Part shown: piece by piece, positions 1-6,686 of the stretch
How the letters are laid out: every line of letters begins with the position of its first letter
Position numbering within the stretch: the first letter of the stretch is position 1
Source of the DNA: Aquirhabdus sp.
GTDB taxonomy: Bacteria; Pseudomonadota; Gammaproteobacteria; Pseudomonadales; Moraxellaceae
Length of the DNA: 9,378 nucleotides
Direction of reading: 5' to 3'
NCBI GenBank assembly: GCA_030150135.1
Contig: JASLGO010000076.1
Location: forward strand, 1-9,378
Position numbers and translations under genes: made by a program
Notes under the pieces: model-generated
The model's input: the letters and a program-made list of their open reading frames with translations, nothing else
Database searches by the model: none
Told to the model about the DNA's origin: nothing

Positions 1-1
1 A

Positions 2-343
2 GCCAAGAGCGCAGCAGCAGAAGCGCAAGAATTTGCTAAATCGACTGTTGCCGATGTGCAGGAAAAAGCAACCGCAGCATTTGCTGAGGCACAAGAGAAG
101 GCGAATGCAGCACTAGAAAGTGCAAAAGAAGTTGCGGAAGCTGCGAAAAGCCGTGCTCATGATGAATTGGAAAATGCAAAAAGCCATGCGACTGATTTAG
201 CCAATAAAGTGGTCGATGCGTCTAAGCCACTGATGACTGAGGTTGAAGGCAAGCTGCAAGAAATTGTCGATAAAGCAAAGTCTGAAATCGATCAAGTCGT
301 GCAGAAAGTTCAAGGTTCTAAAGATTCAACTCCAAAAGAGTGA
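2..343 (+). CDS. Ala/Lys/Glu-rich helical (coiled-coil, LEA-like) protein, 5' end outside window
   Basis: The frame is open from base 2 to the TGA at 341-343, so the visible part is the C-terminal 113 residues of a longer protein. A GTG at 56-58 lies inside this frame, but nothing marks it as a start and the same biased composition continues upstream of it. The sequence is almost wholly Ala, Lys, Glu, Gln, Ser and Asp, with no Cys and only isolated hydrophobics at helix-like spacing. Segments such as EAQEKANAALESAKEVAEAAK resemble the 11-residue periodicity of LEA-like or apolipoprotein-like amphipathic helices. The Pro-containing break at SKPL and the polar tail KDSTPKE mark the helix ends. 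No catalytic motif is visible. It is the only plus-strand gene and converges on the phospholipase gene. The function is unknown; a structural, membrane-associated or stress-protective role is only a guess. Confidence 0.75.
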   Translation, partial: AKSAAAEAQEFAKSTVADVQEKATAAFAEAQEKANAALESAKEVAEAAKSRAHDELENAKSHATDLANKVVDASKPLMTEVEGKLQEIVDKAKSEIDQVVQKVQGSKDSTPKE

Positions 344-368
344 TTTGTAGAAGTAACTTTTTGAATGT

Positions 369-410
369 AGGGTGAATTTTTGGTAAGAAGATTCACCCTG
401 TATTTGTTTT
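369..410 (+). terminator. Rho-independent terminator of the first gene
   Basis: A perfect 9-bp stem, AGGGTGAAT (369-377) with ATTCACCCT (391-399), encloses a 13-nt loop and is followed by TATTTGTTTT. It starts 25 nt after the TGA at 341-343. Read from the minus strand, the bases after the hairpin are A-rich rather than T-rich, so it mainly serves the plus-strand gene, although it sits between two convergent genes. Confidence 0.65.
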
Positions 411-439
411 CGGAATAATGATACTTTTTGCTTTTACCT

Positions 440-1888
440 TCATTGGGTTTGCTGCCCCATCCTCTTCTTAATCACCTCAATACACTCTGGAAATAACCTA
501 CTAATCCGTGTCATATCGCGAACCATTGCAACGCGAGGCCAAGTGGCTTGCTCACCCATACGAATATACTCTTTCAACCGTTGAGGTGTTGGATTTGAAA
601 CCACCTTGAGGTATGCACTGGGTTTGAATGGAAAATGAAGATTGATATCACCCAAATATTGCTGTGATGCGATGGCATACGCCTGACTAAATAACGGGTG
701 AAAAGGTGTTTTGTCGGTGAGTTGACGACTAATATCAAGGAGTTCTGCACTGCCTTCATGAATCACCGTCGCCGCCACTTGCTTGCCCAATGCACGTACA
801 CCACGTTGATTTTTATGAGTAATAAATGGAATCACATGCGGATTTGCCTGACTGACGATGGTCTGGCTGATGTTCAATAAACGCGCTAGACGTTCGCGGG
901 GCACATCACCATGCAGTGCACCGTCGATCCATTTCTCCGTACTCATATACGGCACTTGACGCCCATCTCGGGCACGCGCTTGCAAGGCGACAGGTGGAAA
1001 AAGGAGTGGTACAGCGCATGATGCGAGTGCAGCATATTCAATCAGGACATCTGGCGCTGTCAGGTAGTTCAGTAGGCGCGGTTTTTGATACGTGCGAGTC
1101 GGGGAAATGGTGATATTCAGAATACGTCCACTGTGTTGATACGCTTCCGCAAATGTCATGCTGCCAACATTGGTTTGAATATGAGTCAGCAGTTGGTTTT
1201 CATCCATCATTGAGCCTTGTTTGCGCATGTCGCGAAAATTGCGCCAGTGCAAAGCATCAAGATGAACAGTATCTAGTTGTTCTTTAAAGAATAAATCGAG
1301 TTCTTTGTCATTTTTACTGCAAATCGCTGCGGCAATGATTGAGCCCATACTTGAACCTGCCAGCACATCAGGCAATAAATCCAGTTCCCACAGTGCTTTG
1401 ACCACGCCCAGATGATAAATCCCAAACGCAGCGCCACCGCTTAGAATCAATGCAGGACGACCATAAATCTTTGCCGCTTGTTCAAACAGTTCTAATTTAC
1501 GACGTTCGGAAATGTCGGGAATGGTTTGTTCGCACAGCGTCCACATGACCCGCTCTACTTCATCAAGGTATTCGGTCACGATATATTTCGTGCCCGACCG
1601 CGCGTATTGATAAAGTTCAGGATTATTCAGCTCGCCATTGTGGCGGTAAATACTTTCTTGTAATAAGCCGATCAAACCATGCAGATCATTGGTCTGACGT
1701 AGCTTTTCCATTTGCCGAATATGATCACGCATGAGCTGCTCATGACAGAACTCGGATGCATTACTGGCACGCCACGCCATGAGACCTTCAGCCGCATCTA
1801 GCTTTTCAGCAATCGCGAGCCATTCTGCATAACTGTTCGCTTGTGCTAATGCTTTGTTGAGTTGATGGTTTTTGCCATGGTGGAGCAT
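440..1888 (-). CDS. Patatin-like phospholipase with N-terminal DUF3336 domain
   Basis: This is a predicted lipid acyl hydrolase (phospholipase A or lysophospholipase/lipase type) of 482 residues using a Ser-Asp dyad. The patatin core begins near residue 145. It shows the glycine-rich oxyanion loop GGAAFG (151-156), the nucleophile elbow GSSMG with Ser180, and the DGA motif with catalytic Asp322. Residues 1-140 are helical and match the DUF3336 region that precedes patatin cores in this bacterial/fungal subfamily. There is no signal peptide, so it is probably cytosolic or on the inner face of the membrane. The ATG at 1886-1888 has AAGGA 8 nt upstream, which supports this start. It is transcribed alone, 154 nt downstream of the dehydrogenase gene. 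Both catalytic residues and the oxyanion loop are intact. The family assignment is secure; the physiological substrate is not known. Confidence 0.93.
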   Translation of the reverse strand: MLHHGKNHQLNKALAQANSYAEWLAIAEKLDAAEGLMAWRASNASEFCHEQLMRDHIRQMEKLRQTNDLHGLIGLLQESIYRHNGELNNPELYQYARSGTKYIVTEYLDEVERVMWTLCEQTIPDISERRKLELFEQAAKIYGRPALILSGGAAFGIYHLGVVKALWELDLLPDVLAGSSMGSIIAAAICSKNDKELDLFFKEQLDTVHLDALHWRNFRDMRKQGSMMDENQLLTHIQTNVGSMTFAEAYQHSGRILNITISPTRTYQKPRLLNYLTAPDVLIEYAALASCAVPLLFPPVALQARARDGRQVPYMSTEKWIDGALHGDVPRERLARLLNISQTIVSQANPHVIPFITHKNQRGVRALGKQVAATVIHEGSAELLDISRQLTDKTPFHPLFSQAYAIASQQYLGDINLHFPFKPSAYLKVVSNPTPQRLKEYIRMGEQATWPRVAMVRDMTRISRLFPECIEVIKKRMGQQTQ

Positions 1889-1940
1889 GAATCACATCCT
1901 TTTTAGAGCATTTTGGAACATTTTGCAGAAGGTCGTGGGC

Positions 1941-1971
1941 AGTTTAGCATGTGATATTCAGCATTCACATG
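1941..1971 (-). promoter_or_regulatory. Candidate promoter/operator of the phospholipase gene
   Basis: On the minus strand an extended -10-like sequence, TGC-TAAACT, reads through 1949-1941, about 52 nt before the ATG. Overlapping it and extending upstream is a perfect 7-bp inverted repeat, CATGTGA-N10-TCACATG (1948-1971). The -35 match is poor (TGTGAA at 17-nt spacing). A dyad overlying a promoter spacer is the usual geometry for a repressor site, but no regulator gene is in the window. The palindrome is directly visible; its function is inferred. Confidence 0.3.
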
Positions 1972-2042
1972 ACCATCCCGCCCACATAGATTCACAAAGA
2001 AAGAGTCTTTGCATTATCCTACGCTTTCAGCATAAGGCCTGA

Positions 2043-3257
2043 TTATGTCAATGCGGCTAAAGCGTGCATGATTTGATCTGCGTCTTCGTGGCTCATATAT
2101 CTGGGAACGGCGTAGATGCCGTGTGCTTCAGCAAACGCAGCTTTGATAATTTCAGGGAAGTCCTGACGGTTAATTCCTTTGATTTGTGTATCGATTTTTA
2201 ATTCGGCTAAAAGACCTTTGACTCGCACGATCAGCATTTCAGCTGCCATCGTGTCGTTAAATCCACCATTGACTAATCCCACGCGTTCAGCAAGTTCTGC
2301 CAGACGTTTTCTGGATGCGACATGATTAAAATCAAGAATATGCGGCATCACAATCGCATTGGCTCGACCATGAGGTACGCCGTAATGTGCGCCGAGTTGA
2401 TGCGCAATCGCATGGACATAACCGAGTCCAGCTTGATTCAGGGCGAGTCCTGCATAATGTGAAGCAAGAGCCATCGCCTCGCGTGCCGCAAGGTTACTGC
2501 CATCCGCCCAAGCCAGTGGTAAGTTCTCAAAAATTAGACGTGTCGCCGCAGCCGCATAATAATCAGTCTCTGCGGATGCAAAGGTACTCATCCATGCTTC
2601 TAGCGCATGGGTGAGCGCATCTAAGCCTGTATCTGCCGTGACACTGCGTGGCATGCCTTGCATGATTTTTGGGTCTAGGGCAGCAGCCAGTGGAACGACT
2701 TTCGGGTCAATCACCAAGCCTTTTTGGTGAGTCTGGTCGTCAGAGACCACCGCGCCAATCGTGACTTCCGAGCCTGTGCCCGCAGTGGTTGGAATCACGA
2801 ATAAAGGTAACGAGGGCTTGCGACCTTTGATGATGCCAACCAGTTGTTGAGGTGTTTTTTTGTTGGTTGCGGACAGCGCCATGACTTTGGCGGTATCAAT
2901 GGCTGAACCACCACCAATAGCCAGTACGCTATCGCAGCCAGATGATTTTAATAGTGATAATCCATTTTCAACCACACTAAATGTCGGGTCGGGTTTGACG
3001 CCAGAAAAAATGGATGTCTTTAAACCTAGTCTTTGCAGCTCTGCTTCAATGGGTTGGATAACACCTAATCCAAGCAAAATCTCATCGGTTACGATCAGCA
3101 CATGCTTCATACCGAGCTGGGCAATCGTTGTCCCGAGTTTTAAGGCTGAATCAGACCCGACCAAGACCAGTGGGCGTGGTGCAGGGATGACCATTGTTAA
3201 TGCTTTGACCGCTGCCAGTTGGGCTTTTGCTTTAATGCGAGTGGAGAGATTTGCCAT
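2043..3257 (-). CDS. Iron-containing (group III) alcohol dehydrogenase
   Basis: This is a predicted NAD(P)-dependent, metal-containing alcohol dehydrogenase/aldehyde reductase of 404 residues, slightly longer than the 380-390 usual for the family because of about 25 extra N-terminal residues. The Rossmann-type half has GGGSAID (115-121) and TTAGTGSE (157-164), which bind the dinucleotide. The helical half carries the metal site. By alignment from memory with FucO-type enzymes, the ligands are Asp213 and His217 in DALTH, His282 in VHAIAH and His296 in VPHG. All four are present, so the enzyme should be active. The start at 3255-3257 has only a weak GAG about 7 nt upstream; a better GGAAG sits 17 nt away, too far to serve it. 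No partner enzyme adjoins it, so the substrate (a short-chain alcohol, hydroxyacid or similar) cannot be fixed. Confidence 0.93.
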   Translation of the reverse strand: MANLSTRIKAKAQLAAVKALTMVIPAPRPLVLVGSDSALKLGTTIAQLGMKHVLIVTDEILLGLGVIQPIEAELQRLGLKTSIFSGVKPDPTFSVVENGLSLLKSSGCDSVLAIGGGSAIDTAKVMALSATNKKTPQQLVGIIKGRKPSLPLFVIPTTAGTGSEVTIGAVVSDDQTHQKGLVIDPKVVPLAAALDPKIMQGMPRSVTADTGLDALTHALEAWMSTFASAETDYYAAAATRLIFENLPLAWADGSNLAAREAMALASHYAGLALNQAGLGYVHAIAHQLGAHYGVPHGRANAIVMPHILDFNHVASRKRLAELAERVGLVNGGFNDTMAAEMLIVRVKGLLAELKIDTQIKGINRQDFPEIIKAAFAEAHGIYAVPRYMSHEDADQIMHALAALT

Positions 3258-3322
3258 GTTGAGTGCTCACTGATCTTCCGTAATGATGTAGGTGGATATT
3301 TACCGCTATTCCCATGAATAAT

Positions 3323-3358
3323 GGAAAAAATTAGTACATTGAGCTTGTCGAAATGTAC
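3323..3358 (-). terminator. REP-like hairpin with T-run, probable terminator of the exporter operon
   Basis: GTACATT (3334-3340) pairs with AATGTAC (3352-3358) around an 11-nt loop that, on the minus strand, contains TCGACAAGCTC. In the minus direction the stem is followed by TAATTTTTTCC, as in an intrinsic terminator. It lies about 140 nt past the permease stop and just ahead of the dehydrogenase gene. The stem is short and AT-rich, so termination may be weak. The CGACAAGCTCA-type loop is reminiscent of dispersed extragenic repeats, so this could be a REP element instead of, or as well as, a terminator. Confidence 0.45.
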
Positions 3359-3370
3359 GGTATCTGAAAC

Positions 3371-3397
3371 TCAGTTCATTTCGATGAACAAAGCTGA
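3371..3397. repeat. Small extragenic hairpin with TTCG tetraloop
   Basis: GTTCAT (3374-3379) and ATGAAC (3384-3389) form a perfect 6-bp stem closed by TTCG (3380-3383). Outside it TCAG (3371-3374) can pair with CTGA (3394-3397) across a bulge. It lies 12 nt from the neighbouring hairpin at 3334-3358, giving a two-hairpin extragenic cluster. The structure is visible in the sequence; that it belongs to a dispersed repeat family is an inference. Confidence 0.4.
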
Positions 3398-3474
3398 ATG
3401 ATGTTTCTTTGCTGTCGAGTATCGCAATTTATTCATCAGAAATATCCCACCAAAAAAGACACTTTGTCTGTCTA

Positions 3475-3500
3475 TTTTTGCTAATTCCGTTTTTGCTAAT
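3475..3500. repeat. Tandem 11-nt direct repeat over the permease stop codon
   Basis: TTTTTGCTAAT occurs at 3475-3485 and again at 3490-3500, a 15-nt period. On the minus strand the two copies are in the same reading frame, so the TAG stop of the permease and the following CAA-AAA codons are duplicated just downstream. This looks like a small tandem duplication that leaves a second in-frame stop; any function is doubtful. Confidence 0.45.
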
Positions 3501-4632
3501 CCAGCGTTCTTCGATAAAACTTCACCGCAACCGCCATCACGATAGTCGTAAATAACAACAGTGGCCAGACGTTTGGCCATAGATCAAACCAGCCATTTCC
3601 TTTGAGCAAAATGCCACGAATCAGGCGATTAAAATAAGTCAGAGGCAGAAGATTACCAATAAACTGTGCCCATGCAGGCATGCCCGCAAAAGGGAACATA
3701 AATCCTGATAACAGCATGTTGGGCAGAAAATAAAAGATGGTCAGTTGCATCGCCTGTAATTGGTTCTGTGCAAGCGAGGACAGCGTGATTCCGACTGTTA
3801 AACTTGCCGCGATAAACAATAAGGATGCCAGATAGATCGCGACGATACTCCCCGCAAATGGCACATGAAACATAAAGCGTGCACCGAGCAAGATAATACT
3901 GGCTTGCAGTAATCCAATCGCAATATAAGGCATGATCTTGCCCGTGATGACTTCGATGGGTTTAACAGGCGTGGCGAGCAGATTTTCCATCGTGCCTCGT
4001 TCGCGCTCACGGGTCATAGCAAGTCCTGTCATCATGACGAGTGTCATGGAGAGTACAACACCCATGAGACCTGGGACGACGTTATATTGGCTAATACCTT
4101 CAGGGTTATACAAACGCTGAATGTTCACGTCGAAGGCGGGTACGCCGCTTTTTAATTTGACCAATGGCCCTGTTAAATCTTTGTCACTGACCGATTGCAC
4201 GAGACCTGAGAGTGCTGCCAATGCGGCATTGGTTGCCAGTGGATCGGTAGCGTCCGCTTCCACGAGCAGCGCAGGATGTTTGCCTCGCAGTAAATCACGC
4301 GAGAAATTAGCAGGAATATTCAGTATAAAGAGCACTTTACCTTGCGCGAGGGCCGCGCGGCCTGCTTCTTCATTGGGATATTCATTGACCACATCGAAGT
4401 AGGTTGAGGCTTTCATCGCAGCGATAAAGCTACGACTGAACTGACTGTCATCCGAAGAAATAATTGCCGTCGGCATGTGCTTGGGGTCGGTGTTAATCGC
4501 ATAGCCAAACAGCAGCATTTGCATGATTGGAATCATAGTAATCATGCGCAGTGTCACGCGATCACGCATCAGTTGCAGAAATTCTTTGAGGACGATGCTC
4601 CACCAGCGGTTGATTGAGAAGCTGCGTGTCAT
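3496..4632 (-). CDS. ABC-2 type transporter permease (YhhJ/YbhS-like)
   Basis: This is the membrane subunit of an ABC-2 exporter, 378 residues. The architecture fits the family: a short cytosolic N-terminus, one transmembrane helix at about 28-46, a large periplasmic domain (about 47-183), then five hydrophobic segments near 184-205, 233-252, 260-283, 296-317 and 354-371. The cytosolic loop after the second helix carries the family signature TRERERGTMENLLATP (207-222), which couples to the ATPase. The ATG overlaps the ATPase stop as ATGA (4629-4632), with GAGGA 7 nt upstream. Only one permease is present, so it probably acts as a homodimer, unlike YbhSR-type systems with two. The substrate is likely a drug, toxic compound or lipid-like molecule, but the sequence does not tell. 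It is the last gene of the operon. Confidence 0.92.
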   Translation of the reverse strand: MTRSFSINRWWSIVLKEFLQLMRDRVTLRMITMIPIMQMLLFGYAINTDPKHMPTAIISSDDSQFSRSFIAAMKASTYFDVVNEYPNEEAGRAALAQGKVLFILNIPANFSRDLLRGKHPALLVEADATDPLATNAALAALSGLVQSVSDKDLTGPLVKLKSGVPAFDVNIQRLYNPEGISQYNVVPGLMGVVLSMTLVMMTGLAMTRERERGTMENLLATPVKPIEVITGKIMPYIAIGLLQASIILLGARFMFHVPFAGSIVAIYLASLLFIAASLTVGITLSSLAQNQLQAMQLTIFYFLPNMLLSGFMFPFAGMPAWAQFIGNLLPLTYFNRLIRGILLKGNGWFDLWPNVWPLLLFTTIVMAVAVKFYRRTLD

Positions 4633-5597
4633 TTTGCAGTCCTCAGCTGATTTCCGAAGTTATCCTCTGACTGTTTCATCATATAGATAAACACATCTTC
4701 CAAACTGGTGTTGATTTGCTCCATCCGCAGGTGCAGGCCTTGCGTGGTTTCGCGTAGGGTCTTTTCTAGTTGAGCAGCATTTTTTCCCGCGACATGGATG
4801 GATGTGCCAAAGGCCACGGTCTGATCTACGCCTGCTTGTCCGCGGAGTTTTTTAGCTAATTCAACGAGATTGTCACCATGAATTGCCCATGTGGTGAGGT
4901 TTTGCTGGGCGATAATTTCAGCAGAAGTCCCCTGTGCGAGAAGTTGTCCATAGGCGATATAAGCCAGTTTATGGCAACGCTCAGCTTCGTCCATATAATG
5001 TGTGCTGACGAGAACGCTGATGCCTTGCGCCGCAAGTTCATGCAGTTCTTCCCAAAAATCCCGACGTGCAGTGGGATCAACCCCAGCGGTTGGCTCGTCG
5101 AGTAGGAGCACTTTCGGTTCATGCAACATGCAGGCAGCAAGGGCAAGACGTTGTTTCCAGCCGCCTGAGAGTGAACCCGCAAGTTGCTTGGCGCGACTGG
5201 TTAATCCGAGCTTTTCCAGTGATCGATCAACGGCTTCTTTGCGATTTTTCATCTCGTAGACGCGAGCGACAAAATCGAGATTTTCACGAATACTCAGATC
5301 ATCCCAATACGAAAATTTCTGCGTCATATAACCGACGCGTTGTTTAATTTCATCGCTTTGTTTGATGATGTCGTAGCCTAAACAAGTGCCATGTCCTGAA
5401 TCAGGAGTGAGCAAACCACACATCATGCGAATGGATGTGGTTTTGCCACTGCCATTTGGTCCGAGAAATCCAAAAATCTCACCGCGACGAACTTGTAATG
5501 ATAAATCTTTGACGACGTGCTTATCGCCAAAGTGTTTATTGATGCCTTCGACATCGATGACGAGATCATCTGCTGGGTTTTGTTCACTGACGATCAT
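4629..5597 (-). CDS. ABC transporter ATP-binding protein of the exporter
   Basis: This is the nucleotide-binding subunit, 322 residues, that powers the ABC-2 permease. All ABC motifs are present: Walker A GPNGSGKTT (46-54), Q-loop Gln93 in MTQKFS, signature LSGGWKQR (143-150), Walker B VLLLDEP (163-169) with catalytic Glu168, and switch His200 in STHYMDEA. The Trp after LSGG is common in the YbhF/RbbA-type drug-exporter branch and is not a defect. Residues after about 225 form the small C-terminal domain seen in ABC-2 exporter ATPases. It overlaps both neighbours by 4 nt (ATGA at 5594-5597 and 4629-4632), so the three proteins are translationally coupled and should be made in fixed proportion. 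A GAGG about 10 nt before the ATG lies inside the adaptor gene. Confidence 0.95.
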   Translation of the reverse strand: MIVSEQNPADDLVIDVEGINKHFGDKHVVKDLSLQVRRGEIFGFLGPNGSGKTTSIRMMCGLLTPDSGHGTCLGYDIIKQSDEIKQRVGYMTQKFSYWDDLSIRENLDFVARVYEMKNRKEAVDRSLEKLGLTSRAKQLAGSLSGGWKQRLALAACMLHEPKVLLLDEPTAGVDPTARRDFWEELHELAAQGISVLVSTHYMDEAERCHKLAYIAYGQLLAQGTSAEIIAQQNLTTWAIHGDNLVELAKKLRGQAGVDQTVAFGTSIHVAGKNAAQLEKTLRETTQGLHLRMEQINTSLEDVFIYMMKQSEDNFGNQLRTAK

Positions 5598-6571
5598 TGC
5601 AGCCGTACCTCAATCGGTTGCCCTGCATGAAGTTTTTCTGCCGCCGCCGCGTTTGGATGCGCTTCAATCATATACACCAGCTTGGCGCGAGTTTCGTTGC
5701 TATAGATAATCGGCGGTGTGTATTCAGCTTTGGTTGAAATATAAGTGATGTGCGCAGGTAGATCGGCAGCACAACCATCGCAATGTAATATCACATTTTG
5801 GTTGAGCTTCAATTGTCCTAAGATCGGCTCAGGCACAAAAAAGCGAACTTTGATATTTTCTGGTGGAAGAAGTTGAACGATGGGGTTACCCGCAGCAACC
5901 CATTCTCCTTCACGGTAAAGTGTGTCAAAAACCAATCCAGCGCGTGTTGTGCGGACAGTCTTTTGATCTAGTTTCCAATTGGCTTGTGCAAGAACTGCTT
6001 TTGCCGCAGCAACTTGGGCTTTTTGGACGTCGATCTGTCCCGTGCGGTCTGGCAAACGATCAACCGCGAGTTGACTTTTTTGTTGATTAACCTGAGCGAT
6101 TGCAGTTGCAAGGGCTGTGCGACTGTCTTCAAGTTGTTGTTTGGAAATCGCATCGACACGGAATTGTGCTTCATCACGTTGAAACTGTGCTTGTGCGTGG
6201 TCTGCGGTGGCTTGCGCTTGTTTCAATTGTGCCAGCGTGACATCGATTTCTTCAGGACGTTTGCCGCTCTGTATGTCGATCAGCGTTTCCTGACTTGCTT
6301 CCAATTGATGCTGTGCTTGTTGCTGTGCGGCAAGTTCATTGGCAGATTCAAGGATAAAAAGAGGCGCATTGACGCTAATTTGCTGCCCTCGCGTCACTGA
6401 TAAATGATCCAGACGACCTGATTGTGATGAGGAAATGTAGACATATTCACCTTCGACATAACCTTGCCAATTATTGTCATGGTTTTGGTTACAGCCTGAG
6501 AGCAACAACGCACTCAATGATGTGAATGTGATGATAAAACCTGTCAAACCTTGACGATCAGGCTGCCACAT
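5594..6571 (-). CDS. HlyD-family membrane fusion lipoprotein (YhiI/YbhG-like exporter adaptor)
   Basis: This is the periplasmic adaptor linking the ABC-2 pump to an outer-membrane channel of TolC type, which is not encoded here. I choose the ATG at 6569-6571 (325 residues) because AGAGGA lies exactly 6 nt upstream; the ATG 15 nt earlier (6584-6586) has no ribosome site. The protein starts with a Sec II signal ending in lipobox LSGC, making Cys27 the likely lipidated residue, so it should be membrane-anchored by lipid. Then come a lipoyl/barrel half (VEGEYVYISSSQSGRL), a long Gln/Ala-rich helical hairpin (about 77-200), the second lipoyl half (TRAGLVFDTLYREGEWV) and a beta-barrel with a CDGC pair (Cys264/Cys267) and the EYTPPIIYS stretch conserved in the YhiI-like subfamily. 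It is the first gene of a coupled three-gene operon. Confidence 0.93.
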   Translation of the reverse strand: MWQPDRQGLTGFIITFTSLSALLLSGCNQNHDNNWQGYVEGEYVYISSSQSGRLDHLSVTRGQQISVNAPLFILESANELAAQQQAQHQLEASQETLIDIQSGKRPEEIDVTLAQLKQAQATADHAQAQFQRDEAQFRVDAISKQQLEDSRTALATAIAQVNQQKSQLAVDRLPDRTGQIDVQKAQVAAAKAVLAQANWKLDQKTVRTTRAGLVFDTLYREGEWVAAGNPIVQLLPPENIKVRFFVPEPILGQLKLNQNVILHCDGCAADLPAHITYISTKAEYTPPIIYSNETRAKLVYMIEAHPNAAAAEKLHAGQPIEVRLQ

Positions 6572-6604
6572 GAGATGTCCTCTCATTGGATAGTCACTCG
6601 TTTT

Positions 6605-6652
6605 TTAGATATCGTTATCTTTGAATCTAAACCGATATGTGGCGGAGAACAA
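6605..6652 (-). promoter_or_regulatory. Candidate promoter with nested operator dyads ahead of the exporter operon
   Basis: On the minus strand TTGTTC (6652-6647) and TAGATT (6629-6624) have -35/-10 geometry with a 17-nt spacer, though each is only a partial consensus match. The same stretch holds three inverted repeats: TTAGAT (6605-6610)/ATCTAA (6625-6630), ATATCG (6609-6614)/CGATAT (6633-6638), and AGATA (6607-6611)/TATCT (6616-6620). Dyads over the -10 and start region suggest repression, as is usual for TetR-controlled exporters of this kind, but no regulator gene is in the window. Confidence 0.35.
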
Positions 6653-6671
6653 TAGAAAAGATCAGATGAAA

Positions 6672-6686
6672 AGGGTTCATGACCCT
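6672..6686 (-). terminator. Weak hairpin at the end of the Cys-rich gene
   Basis: AGGGT (6672-6676) pairs with ACCCT (6682-6686) around a 5-nt loop, overlapping the TGA of the Cys-rich gene; in the minus direction it is followed by TTTTC. The 5-bp stem is short for an intrinsic terminator, so read-through into the exporter operon is likely. Confidence 0.25.

Noticed and set aside
1948..1971. CRP/Vfr binding site upstream of the phospholipase gene
   Set aside because: The TGTGA and TCACA arms are separated by 10 nt instead of the 6 required.
1995..2011. Hairpin CAAAGA-N5-TCTTTG after the dehydrogenase gene
   Set aside because: Perfect but AT-rich 6-bp stem with no T-run following on the minus strand; too weak to call a terminator.
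2860..3273. Plus-strand 137-codon frame
   Set aside because: Antisense of the dehydrogenase N-terminal half, low-complexity Ser/Thr/Pro translation, no family likeness.
3371..3580. Minus-strand 69-codon frame downstream of and overlapping the permease 3' end
   Set aside because: It overlaps the permease in another frame and its tail runs through extragenic hairpins; no coding character.
5984..6400. Plus-strand 138-codon frame rich in Cys and Leu
   Set aside because: It lies entirely opposite the adaptor gene, whose Gln/Ala-rich helices yield stop-free antisense; no independent signal supports it.
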